This document shows positions 7,818-16,202 of a stretch of 35,597 nt of DNA, in pieces. Origin of the DNA: Hungatella sp. (lineage in GTDB: Bacteria; Bacillota; Clostridia; Lachnospirales; Lachnospiraceae); the NCBI GenBank assembly GCA_022796015.1, contig JAAWHU010000033.1:1-35597 (forward strand). Direction: 5' to 3'. Within the stretch, counting starts at the first letter, position 1, and each line of letters begins with the position of its first letter. The notes beneath the pieces were generated by a model, which saw only the letters and a program-made list of their open reading frames with translations, was not told the origin of the DNA and did no database searches. The position numbers and the translations under genes are program-made.

Positions 7818-7848
7818 AGTGTAACACCTTCGAGCAGCTCGAGGTCAA
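7818..7848 (-). promoter_or_regulatory. MerR-type promoter/operator of the aldo/keto reductase
   Basis: On the minus strand, TTGACC (7843-7848) and TACACT (7818-7823) are 19 bp apart. That elongated spacing is typical of MerR-activated promoters. The spacer carries a near-perfect dyad, ACCTTCGAGCAGCTCGAGGT on the plus strand (7826-7845). The TGA stop of the upstream hydrolase lies inside the -35 box. Confidence 0.75.
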
Positions 7849-8798
7849 GGGTTATTGAGAAAAAATTCCGTACATGTCCTCATCTTTAAATGCCTGTCAA
7901 AAAATTCCGCAATGATCTTTTTCGTCTCAGGCTGGAAGAATTCCCTGGTTCCGTGTCCGCCGTTTTTCAGGATGTAGAGATTTGCCCGGTCTTCCAGTCC
8001 TGCTTCTGTAAGGCGCCTGTAAAAATCTTCGCTGACTTCACAGGGGACAAGAGGATCCTGATCCCCATGCATAATCACTATAGGACACATGCGGTCGTTT
8101 ATAAAATAGATCGGGCTTGCATCTCTGCCCCTCTCCTTTACAGTGGACATGTCCCCGCCCAGAAGAGCGCCTTCATGAGTCTCCTCCATCTTATGCCAGC
8201 GGTATCCCGGTTCTTTTATAAGTCTCTCGCTGATCTCATTAAGCCGGGGAATGTCCACCGGACCGAACAAGTCCACTGCTGCCTGAATCTCAGAGGAATA
8301 TCCCTGCCATTCCCGGCTGTCATACCCCTCCAGGTTCATAGCCATAAACGCCGCCAGATGGCCGCCTGCGGAACGTCCCATGACCCCCACATGTTCCGTG
8401 TCAAGGCCGTACTCGTCTCCATGAGCCCGAAGAAAACGCACTGCCGTCTTACAATCAATGAGCTGAGCCGGAAAATGTCCCTGAGCGCTGCTGCGGTAAT
8501 AGATACAGGCCACAGCAAATCCATGCTCCGCCAGATAGTGGACCTCTGCAGCCATGAGATTCTTGTCACATCCTCTCCAGCCGGCACCGTTAATCCACAC
8601 CACCAGGGGCTGCCTCCCTATGCTCACCTCATCATCCCGCCCGTCAGCAAGGCGCATCTCGCTGTTACCGTTGCACACCATCAGAGACAGGTACAGATCC
8701 AGAGGCCGCCCATTTAAATCCGTCACATGAGAATAACAAATGTTATCAATAAAGTTAATACTCCGTCTCTCTTTTCCGGGGTCAATTACTTTTCTCAT
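7845..8798 (-). CDS. Alpha/beta hydrolase (esterase/lipase family)
   Basis: This 317-residue cytoplasmic hydrolase has the oxyanion region INGAGW (about 69-74, the HGGGW equivalent), the nucleophile elbow GRSAGG with Ser143, the acid loop HGDQDPLVP with Asp248, and His282 in GGHGTREFF. The layout fits the BD-FAE/carboxylesterase group of small-ester hydrolases. No signal peptide is seen. It is the last gene of an operon behind the DASS permease and the MBL-fold hydrolase (16-bp gap), so it probably cleaves an ester brought in by that permease. AAAGGGGGG precedes the ATG. The substrate is unknown. Confidence 0.9.
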   Translation of the reverse strand: MRKVIDPGKERRSINFIDNICYSHVTDLNGRPLDLYLSLMVCNGNSEMRLADGRDDEVSIGRQPLVVWINGAGWRGCDKNLMAAEVHYLAEHGFAVACIYYRSSAQGHFPAQLIDCKTAVRFLRAHGDEYGLDTEHVGVMGRSAGGHLAAFMAMNLEGYDSREWQGYSSEIQAAVDLFGPVDIPRLNEISERLIKEPGYRWHKMEETHEGALLGGDMSTVKERGRDASPIYFINDRMCPIVIMHGDQDPLVPCEVSEDFYRRLTEAGLEDRANLYILKNGGHGTREFFQPETKKIIAEFFDRHLKMRTCTEFFLNNP

Positions 8799-8814
8799 GA
8801 CAGTTTCCCCCCCT

Positions 8815-9696
8815 TTAATTATTTTTCGGGTCTTCCATAAATCTTATCATCTCTTCCTTTTTCTGGTCAAGATAGTTTCCCCAGGCGGAGTCGTCTACAA
8901 AGGGATTGGTCCCCGGATGAGAGATCATGTCCTCATATTTGCGGATCAAATCATTGTTCACCGGATGATTGCCCATAAAGACATCTACATGCTCATTCCG
9001 AACCTTTGCCAGGGATTCCAGGTAGGTGCGGCGCATGAAGTATTCCTTGTCTCCGATTTCCAGAAGGTATTCCTTTGCCAGGGTATTGAATCCAAAGCCG
9101 CCGAAATACCCGGCGCGCTTAACCTCTCTGCCATCCGTGATATCAAAGAAGGCGGAAATGACGCCCTCCGTGTGACCGGGGGTCATGACGAATCTCACTT
9201 TTGTATTGCCGAAAGCAATCACATCTCCGTCGTAGATTTCCACATCTGGTTCAAAAAGAGTATCGCACAGCATGTTGCTGCCCTGGATATAGGAGCGCTC
9301 CGGATGTTCCCTAAACATTTTCGCGTCAGGAGCCCCCAGATAAACCTTGCATCCAAACATATCTTTTAAAAACTGTGCCTGCCCGATGTGGTCCACATGG
9401 CCGTGGGACAGAACAACCCATTTTATGTCCGCCGGATTAAATCCCATCTCCCAGACAGCCTGGATCAGCATACCGCCCTGTCCTGTGTTGACCGCATCAA
9501 AGAGAAGGAGACCATCTCCTGTGTCCACCAGATGGGCACACACGTAATTGTCACCTACATAATACAGGTTTCCGAACATACAAAACGGTTTGTGATACAG
9601 CTTTCCCTGTCGGGTGCAGAGATTGGCAAACATCTTATTTTCCATGAGCCCATGGCGGCGCTCCATATATGCAGTATAATCTTCCAACATTGTCAT
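8815..9696 (-). CDS. Metallo-beta-lactamase-fold hydrolase
   Basis: This 293-residue protein carries the dinuclear metal signature SHGHVDHIG (His98, His100, Asp102, His103), a further His175 in PGHTEG and a final His244 in MGNHP. That is the ligand set of the MBL superfamily, and the pattern is closest to subclass-B3-like or lactonase-type members. The N-terminus has no signal peptide, so it is probably a cytoplasmic hydrolase of a lactone, thioester or similar compound. It lies between the DASS permease (19-bp gap) and the alpha/beta hydrolase (16-bp gap). The start at 9696 has AAAGGG upstream; an in-frame ATG 12 codons earlier overlaps the permease. Confidence 0.9.
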   Translation of the reverse strand: MTMLEDYTAYMERRHGLMENKMFANLCTRQGKLYHKPFCMFGNLYYVGDNYVCAHLVDTGDGLLLFDAVNTGQGGMLIQAVWEMGFNPADIKWVVLSHGHVDHIGQAQFLKDMFGCKVYLGAPDAKMFREHPERSYIQGSNMLCDTLFEPDVEIYDGDVIAFGNTKVRFVMTPGHTEGVISAFFDITDGREVKRAGYFGGFGFNTLAKEYLLEIGDKEYFMRRTYLESLAKVRNEHVDVFMGNHPVNNDLIRKYEDMISHPGTNPFVDDSAWGNYLDQKKEEMIRFMEDPKNN

Positions 9697-9715
9697 AATC
9701 GTTTTCCCTTTCTGT

Positions 9716-11008
9716 CTACATAGGATAGACAATCAGGCAGTTGATTACCGTTGTCACAAGACCGATCATAGACAGCGGAAATGCCCATTTAAAAGTCTCC
9801 TTAATACTTAAGCTGCAGGACGAATAGGCCAGAGCCGCACCGCCTGAAGACATAGGGGTCAGAACTGACAGCACGGAGCAGTAAAAGATGGCCATAACAC
9901 TGGCTCTGGGGTCCACGCCGGCAGTCATGCACACATTGCAGGCAATCGGTACCAGCACCATAAAGGCAGCTGTGTTGGACACAAAAGTAGTCACCAGAAG
10001 GGAAGCAAAGGCAAATACCATTACCAGAAGAATGGGAGAAGGGCTGCCGCCAAGAAGGCTTAATACTCCGCTTCCGATTAAGTTGCCTGCTCCGCTGGAT
10101 GTAACCGCACTGGACACTGCCAGGATCGTAGCACACATCAGCACAGGACCTGCCACCAGCGTCTGAAGAAACTGTCTTCCGTCTATAACCTTCAAATAGA
10201 TCATAAGAATGACTACCACCAGAGGAATCATGAAAGACCGCTCTCCCATCTGCCCTGACAGAACCAGCCCCAAAACCGCTGTCACAAATCCGATATAGGT
10301 AATGGCCTCATCCCGCTTAGAAAGTTTAGGGGCTTCCCCGACTGCGCCTCTCCGCTCATAGGCACTGGTATCCACCTCCCGTTTGGGTAGCCATTTGTAA
10401 GTAAACATACAATAGATGATGCAGACAATTCCAGGAATCAAAGTACATTTCATAATACTGAAAAGATCGAGAAGTTTTGTACCTCCGGCAGCTTCAATAA
10501 ACTGATTTAACATCATGTAAGTCGTAACTCCAAGTCCCCCTATGGGGAATTTGCCAAACCATGCAGTCAGGGTAAAGGTAATGGGCAGAATCATCCGTGA
10601 AAGGGTTACCTCCCCGTCCGTTCCCATAGCCATGAGAAAAGTCATCATAATCATAATAATGGATGTCTGGCTGGGGATAAACTGGGCCAGGATTGCGGAG
10701 ATAGCCAGAAGCAGAAATACTACCTTCAAATCCCCTCCGCCTTTGGCCGACAAAAGCTTTGTCTTGATCTTGTCCACCATGCCGGTCCTCCCCAACTGTC
10801 CTGCAATGGGAAACATACCTGCCAGCATAATCACGTTTTTGTCTGCAAAACCGGCAAAGCCTTCTGACAAAGTTATGGCTCCGGTCATAACCATAATAAT
10901 CACACAAGTTATACCAATCAATGGGAAACTGAACTTTCCCGACAGCATCATGACTACAAAAAGCACAAGAACTGCCAGAATAATATACATTTTAATTGTG
11001 GGATCCAT
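9716..11008 (-). CDS. DASS/SLC13-family anion permease
   Basis: This 430-residue polytopic membrane protein has about 10-12 hydrophobic segments. The two re-entrant motifs of the divalent-anion:sodium symporters are visible as SQTSIIM in the N-terminal half and SNTAAFMVLVPIA in the C-terminal half. Family members import dicarboxylates, citrate or sulfate. The exact substrate is not readable. AGGAGG precedes the ATG. It is the first gene of the permease/MBL/hydrolase operon and is divergent from two LysR genes. The transported anion or its ester is therefore the likely substrate of the two hydrolases and the likely co-inducer. Confidence 0.88.
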   Translation of the reverse strand: MDPTIKMYIILAVLVLFVVMMLSGKFSFPLIGITCVIIMVMTGAITLSEGFAGFADKNVIMLAGMFPIAGQLGRTGMVDKIKTKLLSAKGGGDLKVVFLLLAISAILAQFIPSQTSIIMIMMTFLMAMGTDGEVTLSRMILPITFTLTAWFGKFPIGGLGVTTYMMLNQFIEAAGGTKLLDLFSIMKCTLIPGIVCIIYCMFTYKWLPKREVDTSAYERRGAVGEAPKLSKRDEAITYIGFVTAVLGLVLSGQMGERSFMIPLVVVILMIYLKVIDGRQFLQTLVAGPVLMCATILAVSSAVTSSGAGNLIGSGVLSLLGGSPSPILLVMVFAFASLLVTTFVSNTAAFMVLVPIACNVCMTAGVDPRASVMAIFYCSVLSVLTPMSSGGAALAYSSCSLSIKETFKWAFPLSMIGLVTTVINCLIVYPM

Positions 11009-11056
11009 AGTAATCCTCCTTCTGAAGTTTTCAGGTATCAGGCCTTTGTGATCACA

Positions 11057-11076
11057 CTTTAACTATAGTCTTAAAG
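11057..11076. promoter_or_regulatory. Candidate LysR operator in the divergent intergenic region
   Basis: CTTTAACTATAGTCTTAAAG is an imperfect palindrome (CTTTAA ... TTAAAG) about midway between the permease start (11008) and the first LysR start (11150). Its position and AT-rich dyad fit a LysR-type binding site, with the T-N11-A form only approximate. Confidence 0.5.
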
Positions 11077-11083
11077 CAAGGAT

Positions 11084-11112
11084 TTGACAATTCTCACCTT
11101 TTTATATATGCT
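11084..11112 (+). promoter_or_regulatory. Promoter of the LysR pair
   Basis: TTGACA (11084-11089), 17-bp spacer, TATGCT (11107-11112), about 38 bp before the first LysR ATG. A TATA-N9-TATA element just downstream could be a second regulator contact site. Confidence 0.65.
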
Positions 11113-11149
11113 ATACCTAAAAGTTATACTTCATACCAAGGAGGATCCT

Positions 11150-12151
11150 ATGAATACTCAGCAGCTTCCCTACATTCTGGCCATCGCTTCCACAGGAAGC
11201 CTCTCAAAAGCGGCCAGACAGCTTCATATCTCCCAGCCGGCCCTAAGCAAATATCTTTCCCTGTTGGAGCAGCAGGTGGGAATGGATCTGTTCCTGCGTT
11301 ATAAGAAAAGGCTTTACCCCACTCCTGCGGGAAAACTCTATATCGAGGCGGCGCGGGAAATCTTAGGTCTGATGGTTAGAACCAAAGACGCTATCCGTCT
11401 TTTAGGTTCCCCGGACATTGCAGAACTGCACCTTGGAATCTCTCCTCATCGCGGAGCTCTTATGACTGCACATATTTTTCCTGCCTTTATGCAGTACTGC
11501 CCTCAGATCCGTCTGATTCCCCATGAGGGATATGCCCTTGAGCTGAAAGACATGGTGCAGAATCAGCTCCTTGACTTTGCCATGACCTCCTGCAGCGGCC
11601 GCCTGGAGGAAGAGCTGCGCTTTATCCCTCTGTTTCACGAAGAAATCGTCCTGGGAGTTCCTGCTTTTCACCGTCTGGCACAAAAATTTCATGGCACAGA
11701 TTCCCTTCCCTTCCTGAGCCTGGAAGACTTTCGAGATTCTTCTTTTATTATGACAGAGACTCCTTCCGCCCTGGCAGATGCCACGGAACCATTGTTTGCT
11801 GCGGCTGCCTTTCATCCTTTGACTGCTTTTTCCTCTCCCAATATTGTACTGGCTGAAGCCATGATCCGCTCCGGCGCCGGTGTAGGGTTTCTTCCTGCTT
11901 CCTATATGAAAAAGGATTCAGGGCTTACCTACTTCCGCCTTCCAAGCCCGGCATTTCTTACCTCCGGCATCCTGTGCCGCACCAGCCACATTTTTTCCAA
12001 GGAAGAGCGTTTTTTTATCTTTCTGCATCTGCAGCATAATTCCAAAATTCCTGACTATCAGGTTACCTGGGATGAACCTTTTATCCAGGAGCTGATTCAG
12101 GAATTTGACTATACACATGACCTTTCTTATCTGGGAGAAACATCTTTATGA
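11150..12151 (+). CDS. LysR-family transcriptional regulator 1
   Basis: This 333-residue regulator has an N-terminal winged helix-turn-helix (LPYILAIASTGSLSKAARQLHISQPALSKYLSLLEQQVG, about 5-43) and a periplasmic-binding-protein-like effector domain (about 92-300). The ATG at 11150 follows AAGGAGG. It is divergent from the DASS permease operon, the classical arrangement for a LysR activator of that operon. Its stop overlaps the next LysR start as ATGA. Confidence 0.92.
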   Translation: MNTQQLPYILAIASTGSLSKAARQLHISQPALSKYLSLLEQQVGMDLFLRYKKRLYPTPAGKLYIEAAREILGLMVRTKDAIRLLGSPDIAELHLGISPHRGALMTAHIFPAFMQYCPQIRLIPHEGYALELKDMVQNQLLDFAMTSCSGRLEEELRFIPLFHEEIVLGVPAFHRLAQKFHGTDSLPFLSLEDFRDSSFIMTETPSALADATEPLFAAAAFHPLTAFSSPNIVLAEAMIRSGAGVGFLPASYMKKDSGLTYFRLPSPAFLTSGILCRTSHIFSKEERFFIFLHLQHNSKIPDYQVTWDEPFIQELIQEFDYTHDLSYLGETSL

Positions 12152-13068
12152 ACACAAAGACTTTAGAATATATCATTGCCATCGCAGAAGAAAAATCCAT
12201 TTCCAGAGCGGCGGAGCGGTTCTATCTGGCCCAGCCTGTTTTGTCACGCCATTTAAAAAAAATAGAAGAAGAACTGGGGACCCCCCTCTTTGTGAGGGAG
12301 GCGCGACATCTAACGCTGACTGACGCCGGGATCCTCTTTATCAATAATGCTCAAGCCATCCTTCATGTCCAAAGACGGCTGGAGAAGAATCTGGAAGCTA
12401 TGAGAAACAGTCAAAGGGATTCCCTCAAGCTTCTGGTGGAACCCCACTATATGGGATTTCTGGTGAAAGACATCCTTCCTAAGTTTCGCCAACAGCATCC
12501 TGACTTTTCCATTGATATCCGCCCGGCCGAGATCAGGGAGATTGAAGAAAAGCTAGCTTCCCAGGAGGCAGAGCTGGCTGTCTTTACTTCGAGAGGACTA
12601 AAGAGCGAAACCTTGGAATATATATCCCTTGCCCGTGATGAACTGCTTTTAGTCCTCCCAAAGAATGCTTATAAAAAGCAGCCTTTAAGGCCGGACATGC
12701 CGGATATAACCAACTGCCTGTTCTGTCTCCATTCCCCCGGCACGGCCATGCGTCTGATGGAAGATACCTGGCTGTCCTCCCTTGGAATCTCCCCTCATAT
12801 TGTAGTGGAAAGCAATCTTTTTCGGAATACTCTAGAATGGATCCGTCACTCCCAGTGCTGCGCCTTTGTGCCCAAAGACCGTATACCTGATGATGTGATT
12901 CGTGAGCTCATAACCTTTCAGGCTGCTCCCCCCTGCATCTTTCACCAGGTACTGGCTTATCCACGAAGCGCATCCTTCAAGAGAGGCAGCCGGGATCTGA
13001 TTCGGATTGCTGCAGAACGCTTTAGGGGCTTTGCAGCAAAAAGCAGAGACTCTCAAGTGTGGAAATAA
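12148..13068 (+). CDS. LysR-family transcriptional regulator 2
   Basis: This 306-residue regulator has an N-terminal HTH (LEYIIAIAEEKSISRAAERFYLAQPVLSRHLKKIEEELG, about 6-44) and an effector domain (about 90-290). Translation is coupled to the first LysR through a 4-bp ATGA overlap. The two HTH regions are clearly related, but the effector domains differ, so they may sense different ligands or form mixed oligomers at the shared promoter. The gene converges on surE with 30 bp between stops and no obvious terminator. Confidence 0.92.
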   Translation: MNTKTLEYIIAIAEEKSISRAAERFYLAQPVLSRHLKKIEEELGTPLFVREARHLTLTDAGILFINNAQAILHVQRRLEKNLEAMRNSQRDSLKLLVEPHYMGFLVKDILPKFRQQHPDFSIDIRPAEIREIEEKLASQEAELAVFTSRGLKSETLEYISLARDELLLVLPKNAYKKQPLRPDMPDITNCLFCLHSPGTAMRLMEDTWLSSLGISPHIVVESNLFRNTLEWIRHSQCCAFVPKDRIPDDVIRELITFQAAPPCIFHQVLAYPRSASFKRGSRDLIRIAAERFRGFAAKSRDSQVWK

Positions 13069-13098
13069 GGACTTCCTGGGCCATCACTTCAGACTGCC

Positions 13099-13821
13099 CT
13101 AATTCCTTAACACCGCACTCTCCACCTTCCCCACCGAGATGTACCCGGCGAACACCGCCGCCATATCGCTGCCCTCCTCCGGGCCCTTCTGTCTCTCATT
13201 GCCGATCTCCAGCTCCACCCTTCCTTCCCGCTCTTTCCCCGCATGATACAGGGTGCGGTAGGCAGACATAGAGGCAGTAAACCGGCCCTCAAGGATTCCC
13301 CTGACCTTTTCCGGGTCGCCGGCAGGAAAGTTCACATTCCAGATCGCATGGGGGGCAATGTCCTTTTTTAGAAGGCTTTTTACAATGGGAATCAGATACC
13401 GGTCCGATACCCGGCAGTCCTCATTGGTGTCATTGGAAAATGCCATGGCAGGTATGCCGTTGACAAGGGCCTCCATGGCGGCGCCTACGGTTCCTGAGTA
13501 CAAAATATCATACCCCACGTTGAATCCGTGGTTAATCCCGGAAAATACCAGATCGGGTTTCCAGGGAAGCAGGTAATCCAGCCCCACCTTCACGCAGTCT
13601 GCAGGGGAACCGGTTAAGCTGTAGGCCATCACGCCCTCCACGGGAAATTCCGTCTCCCTTATGACTTCCATGGTTCCGAAGACAGATATCTTGTGGGACA
13701 TGGCGCTGCACTGGCTGTGAGGCGCTACCACCCACACTTCTCCCAACTCCCTGGCAAGAGAAGCCAGGCGGCAAATCCCCTTTGACTGGATTCCATCGTC
13801 ATTCACAATCAAGATCCTCAT
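13099..13821 (-). CDS. surE: 5'/3'-nucleotidase SurE
   Basis: This 240-residue SurE phosphatase removes phosphate from nucleoside monophosphates using a divalent metal. The signature residues are present: Asp8-Asp9 in ILIVNDDGI, Ser39 in APHSQCSAMSH and Asn97 in SGINHGFNVG. The dimer-forming middle region is intact and the length is usual. AAGGGAG precedes the ATG. It is the last gene of a long minus-strand run and follows recU by 3 bp. Confidence 0.95.
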   Translation of the reverse strand: MRILIVNDDGIQSKGICRLASLARELGEVWVVAPHSQCSAMSHKISVFGTMEVIRETEFPVEGVMAYSLTGSPADCVKVGLDYLLPWKPDLVFSGINHGFNVGYDILYSGTVGAAMEALVNGIPAMAFSNDTNEDCRVSDRYLIPIVKSLLKKDIAPHAIWNVNFPAGDPEKVRGILEGRFTASMSAYRTLYHAGKEREGRVELEIGNERQKGPEEGSDMAAVFAGYISVGKVESAVLRN

Positions 13822-13824
13822 TGT

Positions 13825-14358
13825 TTACTCCCTTCTCTCAAGATCTTTCTGAATCATGGCAAGATAGTGGACCAGCACATCCCTCTGCCGGCCGATTCTA
13901 AAGGATTTATCCATCTCATCATAGGTAAAGCTTTTGCGTCCTCCCCTCTGCATCCGGTCCCAGAAGCCCTTCAGCTCGTCAAAGGGAATATAGTAAATCT
14001 CATCCCTCCCGGTCCAGTAAAGGATGATAAACGCCACTCCGCCCTGTTCCTCAAACTCCTTCATAAACTGTATCTGGTGTTCATGGACATTGTGAAGAGG
14101 AAATGTGTTCACGGCACATTCCTTGGCGTCAAAGCACACCGGAATTCCCTGAACCGCCCCTATGTAGTCCACCGTGCTCTTCTGGTCAAAATAGGCCAGC
14201 GTAATATGCCTGGTCTCTTTTTCGATGGTGATGGGGGTAATGGGGGTGGGGATTTTCTGAATCAGAGCCAGCTTTCTCTCCCGGTACACCTCGTTGCTGT
14301 GGTTGATCATGTCCTCCAGGGTGGAGCCTCGCAGGCCCCGGCTGTTCCATGTTCCCAT
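13825..14358 (-). CDS. recU: Holliday junction resolvase RecU
   Basis: This 177-residue protein has the RecU signature NSRGLRGSTLEDMIN at the start, then TPITPI, YFDQKSTVDYIG with Asp64, and the nuclease core PVCFDAKE (Asp77, Lys79, Glu80 region). The FPLHNVHEHQIQFMK segment is typical. RecU resolves four-way junctions in Firmicutes and works with RuvAB and RecA. In Bacillus it lies with ponA; here it sits between a membrane lipase (16-bp gap) and surE, so the neighbourhood is different. Start ATG at 14358 with AAGGAG upstream. Confidence 0.9.
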   Translation of the reverse strand: MGTWNSRGLRGSTLEDMINHSNEVYRERKLALIQKIPTPITPITIEKETRHITLAYFDQKSTVDYIGAVQGIPVCFDAKECAVNTFPLHNVHEHQIQFMKEFEEQGGVAFIILYWTGRDEIYYIPFDELKGFWDRMQRGGRKSFTYDEMDKSFRIGRQRDVLVHYLAMIQKDLERRE

Positions 14359-14374
14359 GTATGGTTTCTCCTTC

Positions 14375-15562
14375 TTAAAATCCTTTTCTCTTCAGCTCCT
14401 CCACCAGCTTCACGTAAAACTCCAGCACGTCAAACCCTTCATAATCCTCTCTTGTCAAATCGATCATGTCTCCGTGGGAGATGCCTCTTAGCCTGGAGTT
14501 GGTTATGACTCCCCGAAAATCCGCCCACTTAGCAGACTCCACGGTCACCAGGCCATCGCTTGGGGCATCCAGTTTTTTCAAGATCCAGTAAGGGATGCAC
14601 AGCAGCTTGCTGCTGAATCCCGATCTCATAAGGCTTGCAAAGCTCTGATAATAGACTCCTGGTGCATCAGGATAAGCCTGGTTGAATTCTCTGGCATAGG
14701 CCGGGGAAAGCTGAGTGCTTGCCCGGTAGGCATGGGGGTTCACATCCCCCAGTCGGCCAAAGTAGAGGTCAATCCAGCGGCACACCATGCGGTACACCCA
14801 GTCGGGAAGCTTTTTTAGAAAATCCACCAGCCTGGAGCCCCGGTGAGGCGTGTTTATGGTAGTCAGGGTGGCCACCCTGTCCTCCATATGAAGGCCGCTG
14901 ATCACATATCTGGCGTCCAGCCCGCCCTTGGAGTGGGCGATGATATTGACCTTGCCGCATCCTGTGTCCCTTATGATCTCCTGGATCTTCTCCTTTAAGA
15001 TCTGCCCGTTGGACTCCACGGTCCCCCATGCCTCCTGGTGTCCGTAGTAAACTTTTGCTCCATTGCGCACCAGCTCTCTCGGAATCCTTCCCCAATAGTT
15101 AAAATAGTGAAAATCCCGGAAGCCCACGCCGTGAACCAGAAGAAGGGGATACCTGGTATGGCAGAGCTGCCTCTCCTGCCTCACATCGTCAAGCCTGATC
15201 TTATATCTGGTATGATCGATCTCCTGCTTCGCCAGCCCTCTCACATAGAGAGCCAGAGCAATATTCACTCCGGGAATCCACATAAAGGACCACACCAGAA
15301 TCCGTTTGGCGATCCGAAGGCGCCGGCACAGAAGGCACATCCAGACCAGAAGAAACTGGAACCCTCCGTAAAAAAGAAGGAAAAGAAGGATCAGGGCAAT
15401 TTCCGTGAGGTGAACGCCATATGCCCTAATGCGCCACAGCACAAAGCCTCCCTCCAGCACCAAAAGCCACATGGAAAGAGTCAGAAATACGGTCAGGCAT
15501 CCTAACATGCGGATATGTATTTTTTCTGCCGCCGTAAGAAATCGATCATAGTCCAGCTTCAT
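14375..15562 (-). CDS. Membrane-anchored alpha/beta hydrolase (lipase-like)
   Basis: This 395-residue protein has three N-terminal hydrophobic segments (about 18-43, 50-80, 88-112) and then a soluble hydrolase domain. HGVG (about 144) supplies the oxyanion loop. Ser211 lies in the lipase elbow AHSKGG, Asp336 in SDGLV and His363 in ISHGD, completing a triad. The INTPHRGS stretch is typical of triacylglycerol lipases. It probably acts on lipids at the membrane face. It lies between the C39-like protease and recU with 16-bp gaps. Confidence 0.87.
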   Translation of the reverse strand: MKLDYDRFLTAAEKIHIRMLGCLTVFLTLSMWLLVLEGGFVLWRIRAYGVHLTEIALILLFLLFYGGFQFLLVWMCLLCRRLRIAKRILVWSFMWIPGVNIALALYVRGLAKQEIDHTRYKIRLDDVRQERQLCHTRYPLLLVHGVGFRDFHYFNYWGRIPRELVRNGAKVYYGHQEAWGTVESNGQILKEKIQEIIRDTGCGKVNIIAHSKGGLDARYVISGLHMEDRVATLTTINTPHRGSRLVDFLKKLPDWVYRMVCRWIDLYFGRLGDVNPHAYRASTQLSPAYAREFNQAYPDAPGVYYQSFASLMRSGFSSKLLCIPYWILKKLDAPSDGLVTVESAKWADFRGVITNSRLRGISHGDMIDLTREDYEGFDVLEFYVKLVEELKRKGF

Positions 15563-15578
15563 CCTCTGCCGCCTCTTT

Positions 15579-16202
15579 TCACTCCTGCCAGTACACGCAT
15601 CTCATGCGGTACGCCACACCGCCGTGCCTGCTCAATGGAACCAGCTCTCCGTTCTCCGACAGGGGATCCATACAGAGATATTCTCCATCCCTGCTTCCCA
15701 CCACGAGAACCCAGTGTCCGGCTCCGCCTCCTCCCACCTTTACCTTGACAATGGGATAATGCCCCTTAGACAAAAGCTCCTCAATCTCCTTGTTCTCAAC
15801 GGAAGAAGCCACCATCACCTCGATACCGGGAACAGCCTCTTTCAAACGAGCCCACACAATATCTCCGCTTTCATTGTAGACCTGATACTCTCCGAAAAGC
15901 TCGTTGAGCTCCCCCGGAGAACCGCCGGTCCCTCTGCCGGTCTGTTCATGCTCTGTGGACAGTGCCGAGGAGATGCAGGTGGTAAGACACCCGGAGCCTC
16001 CCATGGCATAGACGGATGTGCCCAGCTTGTCGTCCTTCCAGGCCTCATTTTTCTGGCCGTACAGAACCACCTCTCCCGGTTCATACTCTCCTTCAGGCCT
16101 TATGGCCGTTCCTATGTCCTTCCGGCTCCTCAAAAAAAGGAACCCTCCTGCCCCCATAGCAAACACCATGAAGATACAGGCTAATATTCCCGCTCTTTTC
16201 AT
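15579..16202 (-). CDS. Membrane-anchored C39-like (papain-fold) peptidase
   Basis: This 207-residue protein has one N-terminal membrane segment (about 5-24). An extracytoplasmic domain has Cys72 in GSGCLTTC, His163 in AGHWVLVVG and Asp179 in CMDPL. This is the catalytic set and spacing of the Peptidase_C39_2 (BtrH/bacteriocin-peptidase-like) group, with the second Cys76 often seen. The target is unknown. The start overlaps the stop of the pseudouridine synthase as ATGA; an ATG three codons earlier has no usable spacing to a binding site. Confidence 0.82.
   Translation of the reverse strand: MKRAGILACIFMVFAMGAGGFLFLRSRKDIGTAIRPEGEYEPGEVVLYGQKNEAWKDDKLGTSVYAMGGSGCLTTCISSALSTEHEQTGRGTGGSPGELNELFGEYQVYNESGDIVWARLKEAVPGIEVMVASSVENKEIEELLSKGHYPIVKVKVGGGGAGHWVLVVGSRDGEYLCMDPLSENGELVPLSRHGGVAYRMRCVYWQE

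Noticed and set aside
7890-8717. A 275-codon open frame opposite the alpha/beta hydrolase
   Set aside because: It is antisense to a hydrolase with a complete catalytic triad, and its translation has no recognisable domain.
11009-11149. A riboswitch upstream of the DASS permease
   Set aside because: The leader is short and shows only an operator-like dyad and promoters; no aptamer signature was recognised.
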